Assembly: GCF_006717045.1 (NCBI RefSeq)
Contig: NZ_VFPH01000001.1
Location: 1,054,001 to 1,118,000 of the forward strand
Reading direction: 5' to 3'
DNA from: Pseudonocardia cypriaca
GTDB taxonomy: Bacteria; Actinomycetota; Actinomycetes; Mycobacteriales; Pseudonocardiaceae
Length of the DNA: 64,000 bases
Every line of letters starts with the position of its first letter. The stretch's first letter is position 1. This document shows positions 17,096 through 27,402 of this stretch, in pieces. Position numbers and translations under genes: made by a program. The notes beneath the pieces are model-generated. The model was not told the DNA's origin. It did no database searches and saw nothing but the letters and a program-made list of their open reading frames with translations.

Positions 17096-17704
17096 ATGAC
17101 GGGTGCCCGGAGGGCGACGATCGGCCGGCCGCGGGAGTTCGACGTGGACGAGGCCCTCGAGCGCGCGATGCGGGTGTTCTGGGAGCAGGGCTACGAGGGG
17201 GCCAGCCTCACCGACCTGACCGCGGCGATGGGCATCACCCGCACGAGCATGTACGCGGCCTTCGGCAACAAGGAGGACCTGTTCCGCAAGGCGCTGCAGC
17301 GCTACTCGGCAGGGCCGGCCGTCTACGCGACGCGCGCGCTCGAGGAGCCGACCGCAAGGGCGGTGGCCACCGCGTTCCTGTACGGCACGGTCGACACCAC
17401 CACCGGCCCCGGCCTGCCGGCCGGGTGCCTCACCGTCCAGGGGGCGCTGGCCGCCGCGCCCGCGGACCGGGCCGTCCGGGACTTCCTGGCCGACTGGCGC
17501 AACGACGGGTGCTCGCGCCTGGAGGACAGGTTCCGGCGAGCCCGGGACGAGGGGGACCTGCCGCCGACGTCCGACCCGCGACTGCTCGCCCGGTTCGTCA
17601 TGACCGTGTCGGGCGGGATCGCCGTCCAGGCCGCGAGCGGCGTAGGCCGCGACGAGCTGCGCCGGGTCGCCGACGCTGCCCTGGTGAACTGGCCGCCCGC
17701 CTGA
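17096..17704 (+). CDS. TetR family regulator of the SDR pair
   Basis: About 202 residues. The HTH reads ASLTDLTAAMGITRTSMYAAFGNKEDLF, after an RRATIGRPREFD start typical of the subfamily that controls SDR, thioredoxin-like or oxidoreductase genes. The C-terminal domain includes GCLTVQGALA, as in TetR_C members responding to small electrophiles or quinones. Start ATG 17096 is inferred from alignment to this N-terminus; an in-frame ATG at 17084 and a longer frame from 17009 also exist. Divergent from the SDR pair with ACCGATCGGT between them. Confidence 0.92.
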   Translation: MTGARRATIGRPREFDVDEALERAMRVFWEQGYEGASLTDLTAAMGITRTSMYAAFGNKEDLFRKALQRYSAGPAVYATRALEEPTARAVATAFLYGTVDTTTGPGLPAGCLTVQGALAAAPADRAVRDFLADWRNDGCSRLEDRFRRARDEGDLPPTSDPRLLARFVMTVSGGIAVQAASGVGRDELRRVADAALVNWPPA

Positions 17705-17995
17705 CGGGAGCTCCGCTCCGGCCTCGCCCGGTCCCACCCGCCACGTGGCGGATAGCTCCCCGCGGTCGGCGGGTCAGGGCATCGGCTTCCTCGCCCGCCC
17801 GCACCTGCCGGAGCCGCTGATCGCCGGGATCAGCGTCGTGCCGGTGATCGGCCTCTCGAACAGCGCGTTGCGGATCGTCTGGCCCGCTACCGCGACCTCC
17901 TCCAGAAGATCCGAACTGCGGCGAACGGGCCAAGACCCCCAGGGCATCGCGCCATGCCACAGCCACATATCCCGCGGTGGGGCGCAGGTGGGCGT
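17705..17995. other. Gap between two convergent TetR genes with no supported gene
   Basis: About 290 bases between stops of oppositely oriented TetR genes. The minus strand carries a short open frame (17774-17968) whose middle, ALFERPITGTTL, faintly resembles the C-terminal strand of an SDR, so this may be a decayed gene fragment. I found no start with a ribosome site and no clear terminator hairpin. Confidence 0.4.
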
Positions 17996-18601
17996 TCAGG
18001 TGTGGGGTGTCGTGGCCCGGATGCCTGCGAGCACCACGTCGACGATGCGCTCCGCGTCCGCGCGGGTGAACGGGCGTATGCCGCGGTTCACGATGAGGTG
18101 CACCGGCCCGGAGAGCATCTCGCCGAACAGGGAGCGGTCGACCGGCGGCAGCTCGCCGCGGTCGACGGCCAGGTCCACCCGGCGCCCCATGCCCGCGGCG
18201 CGCACTTCGAGGATCCTGGTCGCCGCCCGGCGGACGGCCGGGCTCTCGTGGGTGGCCTGGGTGGCCAGCAGGAGCGCCCGAGCGGTCGGCCTGCCCAGGC
18301 TCTCCGCGAGTGCCATCAGGAAGTCGACCAGGTCCCTGCGGAGATCGCCGGTGTCGGCGACCGACCCGAGGTCGTCGGCGTACGCCAGCAGGGCCTCGAC
18401 GACCAGCTCCTCGCGGTCGGGCCAGTTGCGGTACACGCTGGTCTTGTGCACGCCGGCGAGCTCGGCGACCTCCTCGTAGCGGAAGCCCGCGATGCCGTCG
18501 CGCGCGACGAGCTCGGCGGTCGCGGCGAGGATCTGCGCTCGCACCCGCGCGGTGCGACCACCGGGACGACGCGCTGACGGCCGGTCCACGGTGCTGGCCA
18601 T
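17996..18601 (-). CDS. TetR family regulator divergent from FAD monooxygenase
   Basis: 201 residues. The HTH is GFRYEEVAELAGVHKTSVYRNWPDREELV, the YRxWPxRxxL type often seen in actinobacterial regulators of drug efflux, and the C-terminal half is a TetR_C domain (LLLATQATHES ... RRVDLAVDRGELPP). It is divergent from an FAD monooxygenase/MFS exporter pair. A near-perfect inverted repeat, AAAGCAACA-GAT-TGTTGTTTT, in the shared promoter is the likely operator. A pair of a drug-modifying hydroxylase and an exporter suggests response to a xenobiotic or antibiotic. Confidence 0.93.
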   Translation of the reverse strand: MASTVDRPSARRPGGRTARVRAQILAATAELVARDGIAGFRYEEVAELAGVHKTSVYRNWPDREELVVEALLAYADDLGSVADTGDLRRDLVDFLMALAESLGRPTARALLLATQATHESPAVRRAATRILEVRAAGMGRRVDLAVDRGELPPVDRSLFGEMLSGPVHLIVNRGIRPFTRADAERIVDVVLAGIRATTPHT

Positions 18602-18689
18602 CAGTGGCTCACCTCCTGCCGTCGGCTCGGGCGCTGATTGTCGTCGAGCCCGCGTTGCGGGTGTACGAGGGTGGCGCGTACGGTCGGTT

Positions 18690-18710
18690 AAAGCAACAGA
18701 TTGTTGTTTT
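18690..18710. promoter_or_regulatory. Inverted repeat operator candidate
   Basis: AAAGCAACA and TGTTGTTTT flank GAT with a single mismatch in nine-base arms. It lies 22 bases before the monooxygenase start in an AT-rich patch that stands out from the surrounding GC-rich sequence and is likely the site of the divergent TetR. Confidence 0.68.
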
Positions 18711-18732
18711 AGTAGCCGACGGAGGCCCTACC

Positions 18733-19845
18733 GTGAAGATCCTCGTGTCCGGAGCCGGCGTCGCCGGGCTCGCCGGCGCACTCGACCTCGGCGCCCGCGG
18801 CCACGACGTCACCGTCGTCGAGTACGCCCGCAGGCTGCGGGTGAAGGGCACACCCATCGACATCCGGGGCGACGCCATCGAGATCGTCGACCGGATGGGC
18901 CTGCTCGCGAAGGTCCGAGAACAGCGGATCCGGATGAGCGAGGCCAACCAGTTCGTCGACGCCGACGGTCGGCCGGTGGCCAGCATCCCGATGGCGGTGG
19001 TGAGCGACTCCGACGACGACATCGAGATCGCCCGCGGGGACCTGGTGCACATCCTCGCCGACGCGCTCCCGGACACGGCGACGATCCGCTTCGGCGACTC
19101 GATGGAGGCGCTGACCGACGACGGCGACGGCGTCGACGTGCATTTCAGGTCCGGTCGCGCCGAACGGTACGACCTGGTGCTCGGTGCCGACGGCCAGCAC
19201 TCCGCGGTACGCGGGCTGGTGTTCGGGCCCGAGCAGGACTACCTGCGCCACCTCGGTGTCTACATCGCACTCGCCAACCTCCCCGGCGAGACCGGGCCGG
19301 ACGGCGTCACCCTGTACAACGTCCCCGGCCGGATGGTGGGCATCGCCCGGTTCAAGGGCATGGCGCTGGCGTCGTTCACCTTCCGCTCTGAGTGGCTCGA
19401 CTTCGACCACCGCGACCTGGACGCCCAGAAGAAGATCCTCGTCGACGCCTTCGCGGGCCACACGTCGTGGAAGATCCCCCAGCTGCTCGACGCGGCCCGC
19501 GCCGACCCCGAGCTCTTCTTCGACTCCGCGAGCCAGATCCACATGCCGTCCTGGCACCACGGCCGCGTCGCCCTCGTCGGGGACGCCGGGCACTGCGCGG
19601 CCTTCCTCTCCGGCCGGGGCACCTCGCTCGCGCTCACCGGCGCCTGGTTCCTCGCCGAGGAGCTGGAACGGTGCGGAGCGGACCACGCCGCCGCGTTCGA
19701 ACGGTACGAGGCCCGGCAGCGTCCGTACGTCACCGCGGCCCAGGAGCGGGTCGAGCAGGGCCGCGAGCGCCAGACGCCGCTCACCTGGGAGGCCATCGCC
19801 GCGCGCAACGAGCGCCTTCGAGCGTCGAACGCCGCAGCACGGTGA
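18733..19845 (+). CDS. FAD-dependent monooxygenase (aromatic hydroxylase family)
   Basis: 370 residues of group A flavoprotein hydroxylases. The N-terminal Rossmann motif is VSGAGVAGLAGALDLGARG, the middle motif is DLVLGADGQHSAVR, and the FAD-ribityl motif VALVGDAGHCAAFLSGRGTSLAL is near residue 280. Related enzymes hydroxylate phenols, tetracyclines or polyketides (TetX/RebC/PgaE group). GTG 18733 has GGAGG seven bases upstream; the longer open frame crosses the operator and is rejected. The stop overlaps the next gene's GTG, linking it to the exporter. Confidence 0.93.
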   Translation: MKILVSGAGVAGLAGALDLGARGHDVTVVEYARRLRVKGTPIDIRGDAIEIVDRMGLLAKVREQRIRMSEANQFVDADGRPVASIPMAVVSDSDDDIEIARGDLVHILADALPDTATIRFGDSMEALTDDGDGVDVHFRSGRAERYDLVLGADGQHSAVRGLVFGPEQDYLRHLGVYIALANLPGETGPDGVTLYNVPGRMVGIARFKGMALASFTFRSEWLDFDHRDLDAQKKILVDAFAGHTSWKIPQLLDAARADPELFFDSASQIHMPSWHHGRVALVGDAGHCAAFLSGRGTSLALTGAWFLAEELERCGADHAAAFERYEARQRPYVTAAQERVEQGRERQTPLTWEAIAARNERLRASNAAAR

Positions 19846-21455
19846 GCCACCCGCAGCGCGGCAGGCACCTGTTCCCCGGCGGAACGCAGGCTGCGGGCCG
19901 CGGCGCACGCGACGCTCGCCGTGAATGGAACACGCCGCCCGCACGGACCACCTCCACCCGCCCCGCAGCAGGGGAGAACCCGTCGGCGGATGACGCGACG
20001 GTCGTGCTGCCTCGGGTGGTCGAGGAGCGCCGGTGGAGCGGGCGCCTCATCTGCTGGCTGGCCGTTCTCACCCTCGCCAACCGCATGGCCGACACGGCCG
20101 TCACCACTCCCTTGATGGTCCTGCCGCAGATGCTCGAGCACTTCGAGACGGACCAGGCCGCGTGGCTGAACGCGAGCGCGCTGCTGGCGGGAGCCATCTG
20201 GTCACCGTTGCTCGCGAAGAGCGCCGACATCTTCGGCAAGCGCCGGGTGCTACTGGCGACGATATTCGTCTCGGGCGCGGGCTCGGTGATCTGCCTCGTC
20301 GCGACCGACCTCGGGGTCTTCCTGGTGGGGCGGCTCCTCCAGGGTTCTGCGATGGCCGTGGTGTTCCTCACGGTGGCGCTCACGCGCCAGATCAGCGCCC
20401 CGCGGGTGGCGATGACCGCCATCGGGATCGTGACGTCCGCCTCCGCGGTCATCGGGATCGTCGAGCCGTTCCTGATGACCCCGCTCATCGATCGGTTCGG
20501 CTTCCAGAGCGTGTTCGTCGTGTCGGTCGCCCTGGCCGCGGCTGCCGGGCTGTGCGTTCGCCTGTTCGTCCCGGAGTCGCCGATCCGCAGCAGCGGCAGC
20601 GTCGACGTGGTCGGGGCGCTGCTGCTCGGGGGTGGCCTCGCGGCGGTGCTCGGCTACATCAGCCTCGGGCAGGAGCTCGGGTGGCTGACCGGGGGCATGA
20701 TCGTCCTGCTCGTGGCCGGTGTCGCCGCCCTCGCCGCTTGGGTGGTCCTGGCCCTGCGGGTCGAGGAGCCCATCGTCGACCTCCGGGCGCTGAGCAGGCC
20801 GCTCGTGCTGACCCTGCTGGCCGTGGTGCTCGCCGCGGGCTCGTTCCAGAGCGTGCTGCAGCTGACGGGCCTCATCGCCGAGGTGTCGCCACGACTGGGG
20901 CTCGGGTACGGGCTGGGCGACGCCGGTCCGGTCGCGCTGCTGTTCGCGGCACCGGCACCGGGCATCGTGCTCGGTGGCACGTTCGCCGGGTGGCTCGCCG
21001 GCCGGATCGGCCCCGCACGGACCCTCCTCGGCGGTATCGCGATCGGGACGGTCGCAACCTTCGGGATGCTGGCGGGGGTGTCGTCGTTCCCGATCGCGAT
21101 CGCCTCGGTCGGGCTGCTCGGGATGGCCGCAGGCGCGGTCGGCACCTCCGGGTTCAACCTGGCGACCGCCCTCGCGCCGCCCGAGCGGCACGGCGTGGTC
21201 TCCGGTCTGGTGTCGGTCATGCTCTCCCTCGGAGGTGTCGTCGTCACCGTCGCCTCGACGGCGGTGCTCAACGCCACCGCCACCGTGGTGGACGGCGCCC
21301 CGCAGAACTCGGCGACCGGCGTGTACCTCTACGTCCTCATCGCGGGGGTGCTGTTCGCCCTCGCCACGGTGACCGCGTGGGTGCTGGTGCGGAAGCGGTT
21401 CGCCGCGGGGCGGGCGCCGGGGAGTCGGGGGCGTCATGCCCGGGTGACGGGGTGA
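19842..21455 (+). CDS. MFS transporter, DHA2-like drug exporter
   Basis: About 537 residues with roughly 14 hydrophobic segments, the number typical of the DHA2 (drug:H+ antiporter) group. Motifs include ANRMADTAVTTPLMVLPQML in helix 1, LLAKSADIFGKRRVL after helix 2 and GRLLQGSAMA in helix 4. GTG 19842 overlaps the monooxygenase stop (GTGA); the first ~60 residues are hydrophilic and arginine-rich, so an internal start is possible. With the upstream hydroxylase it probably exports or detoxifies the compound sensed by TetR. Confidence 0.88.
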   Translation: MSHPQRGRHLFPGGTQAAGRGARDARREWNTPPARTTSTRPAAGENPSADDATVVLPRVVEERRWSGRLICWLAVLTLANRMADTAVTTPLMVLPQMLEHFETDQAAWLNASALLAGAIWSPLLAKSADIFGKRRVLLATIFVSGAGSVICLVATDLGVFLVGRLLQGSAMAVVFLTVALTRQISAPRVAMTAIGIVTSASAVIGIVEPFLMTPLIDRFGFQSVFVVSVALAAAAGLCVRLFVPESPIRSSGSVDVVGALLLGGGLAAVLGYISLGQELGWLTGGMIVLLVAGVAALAAWVVLALRVEEPIVDLRALSRPLVLTLLAVVLAAGSFQSVLQLTGLIAEVSPRLGLGYGLGDAGPVALLFAAPAPGIVLGGTFAGWLAGRIGPARTLLGGIAIGTVATFGMLAGVSSFPIAIASVGLLGMAAGAVGTSGFNLATALAPPERHGVVSGLVSVMLSLGGVVVTVASTAVLNATATVVDGAPQNSATGVYLYVLIAGVLFALATVTAWVLVRKRFAAGRAPGSRGRHARVTG

Positions 21456-21502
21456 GCGAACTCCTCTGAGCGGATGTGGTGGGAGTTCCGACACGGCCTC
21501 TT

Positions 21503-21520
21503 CTGGACTTGATCCAGTCC
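21503..21520. promoter_or_regulatory. FurA-type operator candidate upstream of furA-katG
   Basis: Two overlapping inverted repeats share this stretch: CTGGA-cttga-TCCAG and GGACT-tgatcc-AGTCC. The site is just before the chosen furA start, where autorepressing FurA proteins of mycobacteria and streptomycetes bind. The exact consensus was not compared by computation. Confidence 0.6.
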
Positions 21521-21544
21521 GTTCTTTGTGTTGAGATCGGTGTT

Positions 21545-21979
21545 GTGGAGAACCCCCAGCAGGCCGAGCGTCTCCTTCGAGACGCCGCGTTGCGGGTCAC
21601 CGCGCCACGCAAGGCGGTGCTGATGGCGGTGCAGGAGCACCCGCACGCCGACACCGAGACGCTGCTCGCGGCGACCCGGGCGCGGCTCGGGTCGGTGTCG
21701 CACCAGGCCGTGTACGACGTCCTGCGTGCCCTGACCGACGCCGGTCTGGTCCGCCGCATCCAGCCGGCCGGCTCGGTCGCCCGCTACGAGGCCCGCGTGG
21801 GCGACAACCACCACCACCTCGTGTGCCGCTCGTGCGGGACCGTGCGCGACGTCGACTGCGCGGTCGGGGAGCCTCCCTGCCTGACCGCGGCCGACGACGG
21901 CGGCTTCGTGATCGACGAGGCCGAGGTCGTGTACTGGGGCCTCTGCCCCGCCTGCCAGTCCGCACCCGCGGGCCGTTGA
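21545..21979 (+). CDS. furA: Fur-family redox/metal regulator FurA
   Basis: About 144 residues: an N-terminal winged helix (LRVTAPRKAVLMAVQEHPHAD, VSHQAVYDVLRALTDAGLVRRI) and a metal-binding C-terminal domain with DNHHHLVCRSCGTVRDVDCAV and CPACQ. The two CxxC pairs fit structural zinc binding. It sits directly before katG, as in mycobacteria and streptomycetes, where FurA represses itself and katG until peroxide oxidises it. GTG 21545 is chosen because the upstream in-frame ATG at 21476 would place the operator inside the coding region. Confidence 0.93.
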   Translation: MENPQQAERLLRDAALRVTAPRKAVLMAVQEHPHADTETLLAATRARLGSVSHQAVYDVLRALTDAGLVRRIQPAGSVARYEARVGDNHHHLVCRSCGTVRDVDCAVGEPPCLTAADDGGFVIDEAEVVYWGLCPACQSAPAGR

Positions 21980-22032
21980 CCGCGCGCCCGCCCGACCAGA
22001 CGCACCCACCACAGGCCCCTGAAAGGACCTTC

Positions 22033-24291
<2,259 letters not shown>

Positions 24292-24302
24292 CCGTTCGAT
24301 CC

Positions 24303-24347
24303 GACGCCCCGGTCCGCCGCATCCGCGGCGGGCCGGGGCGTCTTCGT
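24303..24347 (+). terminator. Strong hairpin terminator after katG
   Basis: GACGCCCCGG (24303-24312) pairs with CCGGGGCGTC (24333-24342), and CCGCCGC/GCGGCGG extend the stem inward around an ATCC loop. TCTTCGTG follows. It lies 12 bases after the katG stop and isolates furA-katG from the next operon. Confidence 0.85.
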
Positions 24348-24377
24348 GTGACCCGGAACACCTTCCGCGACGCAGGA

Positions 24378-24388
24378 TTGTCTGACAG
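24378..24388. promoter_or_regulatory. GntR/FadR-type operator candidate for the nine-gene operon
   Basis: TTGTCTGACAG contains the perfect inverted repeat TGTC-T-GACA and fits the FadR-subfamily pattern TNGTNNNACNA at all but the last base; a second CTGACAG half-site follows. It is 38 bases before the first gene, in the only regulatory gap of the operon, which encodes its own FadR-type GntR. Confidence 0.65.
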
Positions 24389-24425
24389 CCTGACAGTCCG
24401 TCCAACTCGTCGACGAGGGAGTGCG

Positions 24426-25745
24426 ATGAAGCACGGTGCAGAGGACGGTGCGGCCCGGCGGGTGGCTGCACTGGCGACGGCGGTCGGCAACTTCACGGAG
24501 TGGTTCGACTTCGCGATCTACGGCTTCCTGGCGGCCACGCTGGGACGGCTGTTCTTCCCCGGGGCGAGCCCGGCCGCGTCGCTGCTGGCGTCGCTGGCGG
24601 TGTTCGGGGTCGCGTTCTTCATGCGCCCGCTGGGCGGGTTCGTGCTCGGGGCGGTCGGGGACCGGTTGGGACGCCGGGCCCTGCTGACGCTCTCGATCGG
24701 CCTCATGGGGCTCGCGACCACGCTGATCGGGGTGCTGCCCACGTTCGAGAGCGCCGGGCTGCTCGCCCCGGTGCTGCTGGTGCTGCTGCGCTGCGTGCAG
24801 GGCTTCTCGGCCGGAGCGGAGTGGACCGGTTCGGCCGCGTTCCTGATCGAGCACACGCCGGTGGAGCGGCGTGGGCGGTTCGCGAGCGTGATCTCGGCGA
24901 CCGCCGCGCTCGCGACGTGCGCAGGCGGCCTGCTCGTGCTCACCCTCGAGCTCTCGCTCACGACGGAGCAGATGTCGGCGTGGGGCTGGCGCATCCCGTT
25001 CCTCGTCGCCGTGCCGCTGACCGCCGTCGGAACCTGGGTGCGGCTGCGGATCGACGAGACGCCGGTGTTCCAGCGGCTCGTCGAGGCCGGGGCCCGTGCG
25101 GAGGCGCCGCTGCGCCAGTCGGGCCGTGACGTCCGGGCGATCGCGCTGACGTTCGCGTTCTCCAGCGTCCAGGGGCTCGGCTTCTACTACCTCGCCACGT
25201 ACGTCGTCACCTACCTGACCGCGACCGTGGAGCTGTCCCGGCCGCGCGCACTGGTGCTCGTCGCCACCGGCCTCGTCTGCTACGCGCTGCTGTGCCCGAT
25301 CGCGGGCGCGGTCTCCGACCGGTTCGGCAGGCGCCGGGTCAACCTCGTCGGCGGGTTCGGGCTCGCGGTCGTCAGCATCCCCGCGTTCGTGCTGATGGGA
25401 ACGGGCACCGCGGCCGGGGTCGTCGGCGGGATGGTGCTGTTCGCGGTGTTCCAGTCGATGGTGAGCGTGACGACGGTGTGCATGCTCGTGGAGCTGTTCC
25501 CGGCCGAGACGCGCTCGACGTCCAGCGCGATCGGCTTCAACCTGGGCCTCGCCCTCATCGGCGGACCCGGTCCGCTGATCGCCGCTGCCATCGCGAGCAG
25601 CACGGGCAGCAGCACGCTGCCGGCCCTGTACATGGTGGTGGTGGCCGCGATCGCCACGCTCGCGCTCGCCCGGTGGCTGCCCGAGGTGCGCGGGCGCCGC
25701 ATCGACGGTGCGGCCGCGGTGGCGCCGGCCGAGGTGCGTCCGTGA
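24426..25745 (+). CDS. MFS transporter, metabolite:H+ symporter (MHS) family
   Basis: About 439 residues, 12 membrane segments. The opening VGNFTEWFDFAIYGFLA and loop motif GAVGDRLGRRALL are MHS-family hallmarks, and ELFPAETRSTSSAIGFNLG near helix 11 is also typical. It probably imports the small organic acid or polyol-acid degraded by the operon. ATG 24426 is preceded by GAGGGAG. It is the first gene of a run in which nearly every stop overlaps the next start, and it is paralogous in type to the transporter at 4365-5681. Confidence 0.94.
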   Translation: MKHGAEDGAARRVAALATAVGNFTEWFDFAIYGFLAATLGRLFFPGASPAASLLASLAVFGVAFFMRPLGGFVLGAVGDRLGRRALLTLSIGLMGLATTLIGVLPTFESAGLLAPVLLVLLRCVQGFSAGAEWTGSAAFLIEHTPVERRGRFASVISATAALATCAGGLLVLTLELSLTTEQMSAWGWRIPFLVAVPLTAVGTWVRLRIDETPVFQRLVEAGARAEAPLRQSGRDVRAIALTFAFSSVQGLGFYYLATYVVTYLTATVELSRPRALVLVATGLVCYALLCPIAGAVSDRFGRRRVNLVGGFGLAVVSIPAFVLMGTGTAAGVVGGMVLFAVFQSMVSVTTVCMLVELFPAETRSTSSAIGFNLGLALIGGPGPLIAAAIASSTGSSTLPALYMVVVAAIATLALARWLPEVRGRRIDGAAAVAPAEVRP

Positions 25746-26569
25746 CAGCCGCCTACGAGGTCCTCGCCGTCCGCTACGGCACCCGCACCGCCACCAAGGC
25801 GCAGAGCTACCTCAACTACCACCTCTACGGCGAGCCCGATGCCGAGATCGCCATGGACTACTTCTTCTGGGTCGTGCGCAACGCCGGCCGCACGGTGGTG
25901 GTCGACTGCGGGTTCGGCGCGGAGGCGGGGGCGCGCAGGCGGCGCAGCCTGCTGGCCGACCCCGTCGAGGCGCTGGCCGCGCTCGGCGTGGACGCGGCGG
26001 CGGTCGACCGGCTCGTGGTCAGCCACGCGCACTACGACCACATCGGCAACCTGCACCGGTTCCCCAACGCGGAGATCGTGCTGGCCCGGCGCGAGTACGA
26101 GTTCTGGACCGGTCCCTACGCGCGGCGCATGCAGTTCGCCCACTCGACGGAGCCCGACGAGCTGGCGCACCTCGCCGCGGCGGGGGAGCAGGGCAGGCTG
26201 CGGCTCGTCGAGGGCACCTGCGACCTCGCGCCCGGCATCCAGCTGGTGGTGGTCGGCGGGCACACGCCCGGCCAGCTCGTGGCGCAGGTCGCGACCGGGG
26301 AGCGGGAGGCGGTGGTGCTGGCCGCCGACGCCCTGCACTTCTACGAGGAGCTGGAGCGCGACCGCCCGTTCTTCGTCGTGGCCGACCTGGCGGACATGTA
26401 CCGGGGCTTCGACGTGCTGCGCGAGATGTGCGAGGACAGCGGGCGGCTGCTCGTGGCCGGGCACGATGCCGATGTCGGCCGGCGCTTCCCCGAGCGGGTG
26501 GGCGGGCTGCCCTCCGGGCTCGGCGAGCTGGTCGTCCGGGTGGCGGGAACGACGGAGGGAGCGGCGTGA
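25742..26569 (+). CDS. Metallo-beta-lactamase-fold hydrolase, N-acyl homoserine lactonase-like
   Basis: 275 residues. The zinc-binding motif HAHYDH is at 95-100, followed by VVGGHTPGQL and ADALHFYEEL, which supply further ligands, and by a C-terminal AGHD. It resembles the AttM/AiiA lactonase group. Within a catabolic operon it more likely opens a sugar-acid or muconolactone-type lactone than quenches quorum signals. The GTG start overlaps the transporter stop (GTGA). The longer open frame upstream belongs to an alternative frame of the transporter. Confidence 0.9.
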   Translation: MTAAYEVLAVRYGTRTATKAQSYLNYHLYGEPDAEIAMDYFFWVVRNAGRTVVVDCGFGAEAGARRRRSLLADPVEALAALGVDAAAVDRLVVSHAHYDHIGNLHRFPNAEIVLARREYEFWTGPYARRMQFAHSTEPDELAHLAAAGEQGRLRLVEGTCDLAPGIQLVVVGGHTPGQLVAQVATGEREAVVLAADALHFYEELERDRPFFVVADLADMYRGFDVLREMCEDSGRLLVAGHDADVGRRFPERVGGLPSGLGELVVRVAGTTEGAA

Positions 26570-27402
26570 GCCTGGACGGGAAGGTCTGCCTCGTCACCGG
26601 GGCCGCGGGCGGCATCGGCTCGGCGAGCGCGCGGCGGCTCGCGGCGGAGGGGGTGCGGCTCGTCCTGCAGGACGTCGACGGCGACCGGCTGAAGGCACTG
26701 GCCGCCGACCTGCCGGTCGAGACCGTGGTGTGCACCGGGGACGTGTCGCAGGAGGCCGACGTCGACGCGGCGGTGGCGGCGGGCCTCGCGGCGTTCGGCC
26801 GCATCGACCTGCACCACCTCAACGCCGGGGTGCCGGGCCCGTTGACCCGGCTGACCGAGCTGTCGGTCGCCGACTGGGACCGGGTCGTCGGGATCAACCT
26901 GCGCGGGGTGTTCCTCGGGGTGCGGGCGGCGTTCCGCCGGTACGAGGAGCAGCGCAGCGGCGGGGCGATCGTGCTCACCGCGTCCATCGCATCCCTTCGC
27001 GGCAGCGACGACCTGCTCGCCTACCAGGCCTCCAAGCACGGCGTGCTCGGGGTGCTCAAGGGGGCTGCGCTCTACGGGGGGCCGATCGGCGTGCGCGTCA
27101 ACGCGGTGGCGCCGGGCATCGTGCCCACCGCGCTGTTCGCGGCGGCTGGCAACGGGCCCGGCGGCGGGGACGACATGGTGCGGCGCGCGTCGACCACCCC
27201 GCTGCGGCGGGCGGGCACCGGCGAGGAGATCGCCTCCGTGGTCGCGTTCCTGCTGGGCGACGGGGCGGCGTACATGACCGGTGAAGTGGTGTCCGTCGAC
27301 GGTGGGGCGGCGGCGGTGAGCACCGTGCGGCCCTCCGGCGGCGCGGGCGCGTGGGACCCACGGCCCGGCGACGAGCGGATGCACCCGGGGTGGTTCGCGT
27401 GA
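26566..27402 (+). CDS. SDR family NAD(P)-dependent dehydrogenase
   Basis: 278 residues: TGAAGGIG nucleotide motif, an acidic residue in LQDVDGDRL suggesting NAD preference, HLNAGVPG, catalytic serine in TASIAS and YQASK, and a C-terminal VDGGAAAV followed by a 30-residue tail. It probably oxidises a secondary alcohol of the operon's substrate. The GTG start overlaps the MBL stop. The tail, ending HPGWFA, is longer than in average SDRs and may contact the active site or a partner. Confidence 0.93.
   Translation: MSLDGKVCLVTGAAGGIGSASARRLAAEGVRLVLQDVDGDRLKALAADLPVETVVCTGDVSQEADVDAAVAAGLAAFGRIDLHHLNAGVPGPLTRLTELSVADWDRVVGINLRGVFLGVRAAFRRYEEQRSGGAIVLTASIASLRGSDDLLAYQASKHGVLGVLKGAALYGGPIGVRVNAVAPGIVPTALFAAAGNGPGGGDDMVRRASTTPLRRAGTGEEIASVVAFLLGDGAAYMTGEVVSVDGGAAAVSTVRPSGGAGAWDPRPGDERMHPGWFA

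Noticed and set aside
17774..17968. 64-residue minus-strand frame with an SDR-like ALFERPITGTTL segment
   Set aside because: Too short and lacking the nucleotide and active-site motifs; at most a decayed fragment.
25742..26569. Dedicated quorum-quenching lactonase
   Set aside because: The HxHxDH protein resembles AHL lactonases, but its coupling to transporter, dehydrogenase and CMD genes makes a catabolic lactonase more likely.
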